From positions 3,452,790 through 3,516,789 of the forward strand of contig NZ_CP084029.1 of NCBI RefSeq assembly GCF_020181615.1: 64,000 nt of DNA, in the 5' to 3' direction. Source of the DNA: [Mycobacterium] crassicus (lineage in GTDB: Bacteria; Actinomycetota; Actinomycetes; Mycobacteriales; Mycobacteriaceae). Below are positions 61,834-64,000 of this stretch, piece after piece. The notes under the pieces were generated by a model. That model was not told the DNA's origin, searched no databases, and saw only the letters and a list, made by a program, of their open reading frames with translations. The position numbers and the translations under genes are program-made. Position 1 is the stretch's first letter, and each line of letters begins with the position of its first letter.

Positions 61834-61867
61834 AAGGTAGGGCTGGTCGCGTTGCATCACCGTTGCA
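61834..61867 (-). promoter_or_regulatory. aldh promoter with TGCAAC direct repeat
   Basis: On the minus strand: TGCAAC (61867-61862), GGTGA, TGCAACG (61856-61850), 10 nt, TACCTT -10 box (61839-61834). The element ends 56 bp before the ATG, against 55 bp for the copy before acs. 16 of the 18 repeat-region positions (TGCAAC-N5-TGCAACG) are identical between the two. Confidence 0.7.
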
Positions 61868-61933
61868 ACGGCTCAGGCCCGGTTTGGGGCATCCGCCCCG
61901 GCACCGGAGAACAACTGAACGGCCTCGGTGGGC

Positions 61934-63061
61934 TCAGCCCATCCGATCGAGCGCCGAGCTCAGTCGCGTCACTGTTCCCTCGACATCGGCCAGCTTGTCC
62001 AGGCCGAACAACCCCACCCGGAAGGTGCTGAATGTCGCCGGCTCGTCGCATTGCAGCGGCACTCCCGCCGCGGTCTGAAGCCCTTGGGCCAGAAACTTTT
62101 TCCCGGTACGGATCTCGGGGTCGGTGGTGTAGCTGACCACCACGCCGGGCGCTTCGAATCCCGGTGCGGCAACGCTGGGGAAGCCGCGTTCGGCCAGCAG
62201 CGCCCGCACCTTGCGCCCCAGGGTGAACTGTTGCTCGCGCACCGCGCCGAAACCGCGCGCGCGGGTCTCGGCCATGGCGTCGCGCAGGCCCCGGATGACC
62301 CCGGTCGGCATGGTGGCGTGATAGGCGTGGCCGCCGTTCTCGTAGGCCACCATGATGTCGCGCCATTTCTTCAGATCCAGCGCGAAGCTGCTGCTCTGAG
62401 TGCGCTCCATGGCCTCCACCGCCCGGCTGGACAGGCAGACCGCGGCGCAGCCCGGCTCGGCACTCCAGCCCTTCTGCGGCGCGGTCACCAATACGTCGAC
62501 GCCGAGCGCCGCCATATCGACCCAGACGACGCCCGAGGCGATGCAGTCCAGGACGAGCAGGCCGCCCGCCGCCGCTGTCGCCGCACCGACGCGCGCCAAG
62601 TAGTCGTCGGGCAGCAGGATTCCGCTGGCGGTCTCCACGTGCGGGACGAACACCACCGCCGGCCGGATCCGGGCTATCGCCTCCTCGACCTCGTCGATGG
62701 GGGTGGGCGCGAAGGGCGCCTGGTCGCCGTCGCCCGTCGGGCGTGCCTTGAGCACGGTGATGCGGTCGGTGATGCGGCCCGTCTCGAGGATCTGACTCCA
62801 CCGGTAGCTGAAGAACCCGTTGCGGACGACGAGTACCTCAGCATCGTTGGCGAACTGGCGCGCCACCGCCTCCATCCCGCAGGTTCCGTTGCCGGGCACC
62901 ACGATTGCCGCGTCGGCGTGGTACACCTCGCGCAGCATGGCCGAGACGTCGTTCATGACGTCCTGGAAGCGTGCGGACATGTGGTTGAGCGCCCGGTCGG
63001 TGTAGACGACGGAGTACTCGAGAAAGCCGTCGGGGTCTACTTCGGGCAGAAGTCCTGGCAT
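61934..63061 (-). CDS. Class V aminotransferase (alanine-glyoxylate type)
   Basis: 375-residue PLP enzyme of fold type I. The Schiff-base lysine is in VTAPQKGWSAEPG and the PLP Asp in GGLLVLDCIASGVVWVD; VVPGNGTCGMEAVARQF binds the phosphate. Similar proteins use alanine, serine or 2-aminoethylphosphonate with glyoxylate or pyruvate; the substrate is not determinable. It follows fadE25 by 22 bp on the same strand and stands 140 bp upstream of the aldehyde dehydrogenase gene. Confidence 0.88.
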   Translation of the reverse strand: MPGLLPEVDPDGFLEYSVVYTDRALNHMSARFQDVMNDVSAMLREVYHADAAIVVPGNGTCGMEAVARQFANDAEVLVVRNGFFSYRWSQILETGRITDRITVLKARPTGDGDQAPFAPTPIDEVEEAIARIRPAVVFVPHVETASGILLPDDYLARVGAATAAAGGLLVLDCIASGVVWVDMAALGVDVLVTAPQKGWSAEPGCAAVCLSSRAVEAMERTQSSSFALDLKKWRDIMVAYENGGHAYHATMPTGVIRGLRDAMAETRARGFGAVREQQFTLGRKVRALLAERGFPSVAAPGFEAPGVVVSYTTDPEIRTGKKFLAQGLQTAAGVPLQCDEPATFSTFRVGLFGLDKLADVEGTVTRLSSALDRMG

Positions 63062-63083
63062 GAAACCTCTCCTGATCGGGTGG

Positions 63084-64000
63084 TCAGCGCAGGAGGTGTC
63101 GGCTCATGACGACGCGCTGAATCTGGTTGGTGCCCTCATAGATCTGAGTGATCTTGGCATCACGCATCATCCGCTCCACCGGGAAATCAGTGGTGTAACC
63201 CGCCCCACCGAACAACTGCACCGCATCGGTGGTGACCTCCATCGCCACATCCGAGGCAAAACACTTGCTGGCCGCGGAGATAAAGCCCAACCCGGTCTCA
63301 CCACGCTCGGCACGCGCCGCCGCCGAATACACCATCAACCGCGCAGCCTCAAGCTTCATCGCCATATCGGCCAACATGAACTGCACACCCTGAAAGCTGC
63401 TGATGTTCTTCCCGAACTGCTTGCGATCCTTGGTGTACTCAATCGCCGCATCCAACGCACCCTGCGCGATACCCACCGCCTGGGCACCAATCGTCGGACG
63501 CGTGTGATCCAGGGTCCGCAACGCCGTCTTAAACCCCGTACCAGGCTCCCCGATGATCCGATCCCCCGGAATACGACAGTTCTCGAAATACAACTCCGTC
63601 GTCGGTGAACCCTTGATACCGAGCTTGTGCTCCTTGGGCCCGACCGAAAAACCCTCATCATCGACATGCACCATGAACGCCGAGATCCCATTGGCATCCA
63701 GATCCGGATCGGTCACCGCCATCACCGTGTACCACGTGGACTTACCACCATTGGTGATCCAACACTTGGACCCATTCAGAATCCAGTCATCACCATCAGC
63801 CTTGGCCCGAGTACGCATCGCCGCGGCATCACTGCCCGCCTCGCGCTCCGACAGCGCATAAGAGGCCATCACCTCACCAGAGGCCAACCCCGGCAGCACC
63901 TGCGACTTGAGCTCATCTGAACCCGACAAGATCAACCCCATCGTGCCCAACTTGTTCACCGCCGGAATCAACGACGACGACGCACACACCCGCGCGACCT
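63084..64000 (-). CDS. fadE25: FadE25-like acyl-CoA dehydrogenase (5' part beyond window)
   Basis: C-terminal 304 residues of an FAD acyl-CoA dehydrogenase; the frame runs off the right edge, so the start is not seen. FAD/substrate motifs YALSEREAGSDAAAM, WITNGGKSTWYTVMAV and KLGIKGSPTTELYFENCRIP, C-terminal FGGAGYTTDFPVERMMRDAK and catalytic Glu in IYEGTNQIQRVV. It closely resembles M. tuberculosis FadE25 (Rv3274c) and catalyses the first step of beta-oxidation or a branched-chain acyl-CoA step. C-ending codon preference suggests strong expression. Confidence 0.95.
   Translation of the reverse strand, partial: VARVCASSSLIPAVNKLGTMGLILSGSDELKSQVLPGLASGEVMASYALSEREAGSDAAAMRTRAKADGDDWILNGSKCWITNGGKSTWYTVMAVTDPDLDANGISAFMVHVDDEGFSVGPKEHKLGIKGSPTTELYFENCRIPGDRIIGEPGTGFKTALRTLDHTRPTIGAQAVGIAQGALDAAIEYTKDRKQFGKNISSFQGVQFMLADMAMKLEAARLMVYSAAARAERGETGLGFISAASKCFASDVAMEVTTDAVQLFGGAGYTTDFPVERMMRDAKITQIYEGTNQIQRVVMSRHLLR

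Overview
The window is high-GC actinobacterial DNA. Gene content and order mark it as a Mycobacteriaceae chromosome, probably an environmental species of the Mycolicibacterium/Mycobacterium group. Long blocks follow the Mycobacterium tuberculosis order as I remember it: lpqB-mtrB-mtrA-tmk-sahH-alkX-alkB; manA-Rv3256c-pmmA-Rv3258c-Rv3259-whiB2-fbiA-fbiB; manB-wbbL-rmlD-lcp1-Rv3268-pacL1-ctpC-Rv3271c; and a pknD/pst cluster. There are no rRNA genes, tRNA genes, insertion sequences, prophage genes or CRISPR arrays that I can see.

Layout. (1) 1-9.96 kb is a nitric oxide/hypoxia region: a quinol-type NO reductase, a small cysteine-motif membrane protein, a slipin/SPFH protein, an SDR, the DosR-DosS two-component system, and two typical DosR targets (an Rv3131-like nitroreductase and the triacylglycerol synthase Tgs1) facing each other across two DosR-box-like sites. 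(2) 9.96-18.3 kb holds the MtrAB-LpqB cell-envelope system, thymidylate kinase, S-adenosylhomocysteinase and an alkane hydroxylase locus whose two rubredoxin genes have collapsed to a 24-codon remnant. (3) 18.4-26.2 kb has a hydrolase, a thioesterase and a tight minus-strand mannose operon (pmmA, SIS-like gene, manA). That operon continues into a cation diffusion facilitator and ends with an orphan Csb1/Cas7-like protein. (4) 26.2-35.7 kb has whiB2, the F420 genes fbiA/fbiB, a Nudix protein, the GDP-mannose and rhamnosyl-linker genes, a MIRU-like tandem repeat and an LCP ligase. (5) 35.7-39.1 kb has the PacL1/CtpC metal-efflux pair and a cation-transporter-like protein. (6) 39.2-48.35 kb has two tandem PknD-type receptor kinases followed by a phosphate uptake cluster (pstS2, pstB-pstS1-pstC1-pstA2). 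It lies between homologues of Rv3271c and Rv3272, whereas in M. tuberculosis these genes are at Rv0931c-Rv0936. (7) 48.36-64 kb is two-carbon and acyl-CoA metabolism: a class III CoA-transferase, ackA-pta, acs, an acetyl-CoA:carboxylate CoA-transferase, a GAF-domain regulator, alcohol and aldehyde dehydrogenases, a class V aminotransferase and the 5'-truncated fadE25.

Most notable points. First, the in-frame rubA'-'rubB remnant sits exactly where rubredoxins belong. Second, a shared promoter architecture (TGCAAC-N5-TGCAACG, 10 bp, TAYCTT, same distance to the start codon) lies in front of both acs and the aldehyde dehydrogenase gene and defines a probable ethanol/acetaldehyde/acetate regulon. 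Third, a Csb1/Cas7-like gene stands without any other cas gene at the end of a sugar-nucleotide operon. Fourth, a membrane protein carries a Cys motif otherwise typical of some transposases, inside an NO reductase-slipin gene set. Functional statements rest on reading motifs and on remembered family sequences. No database search was run.
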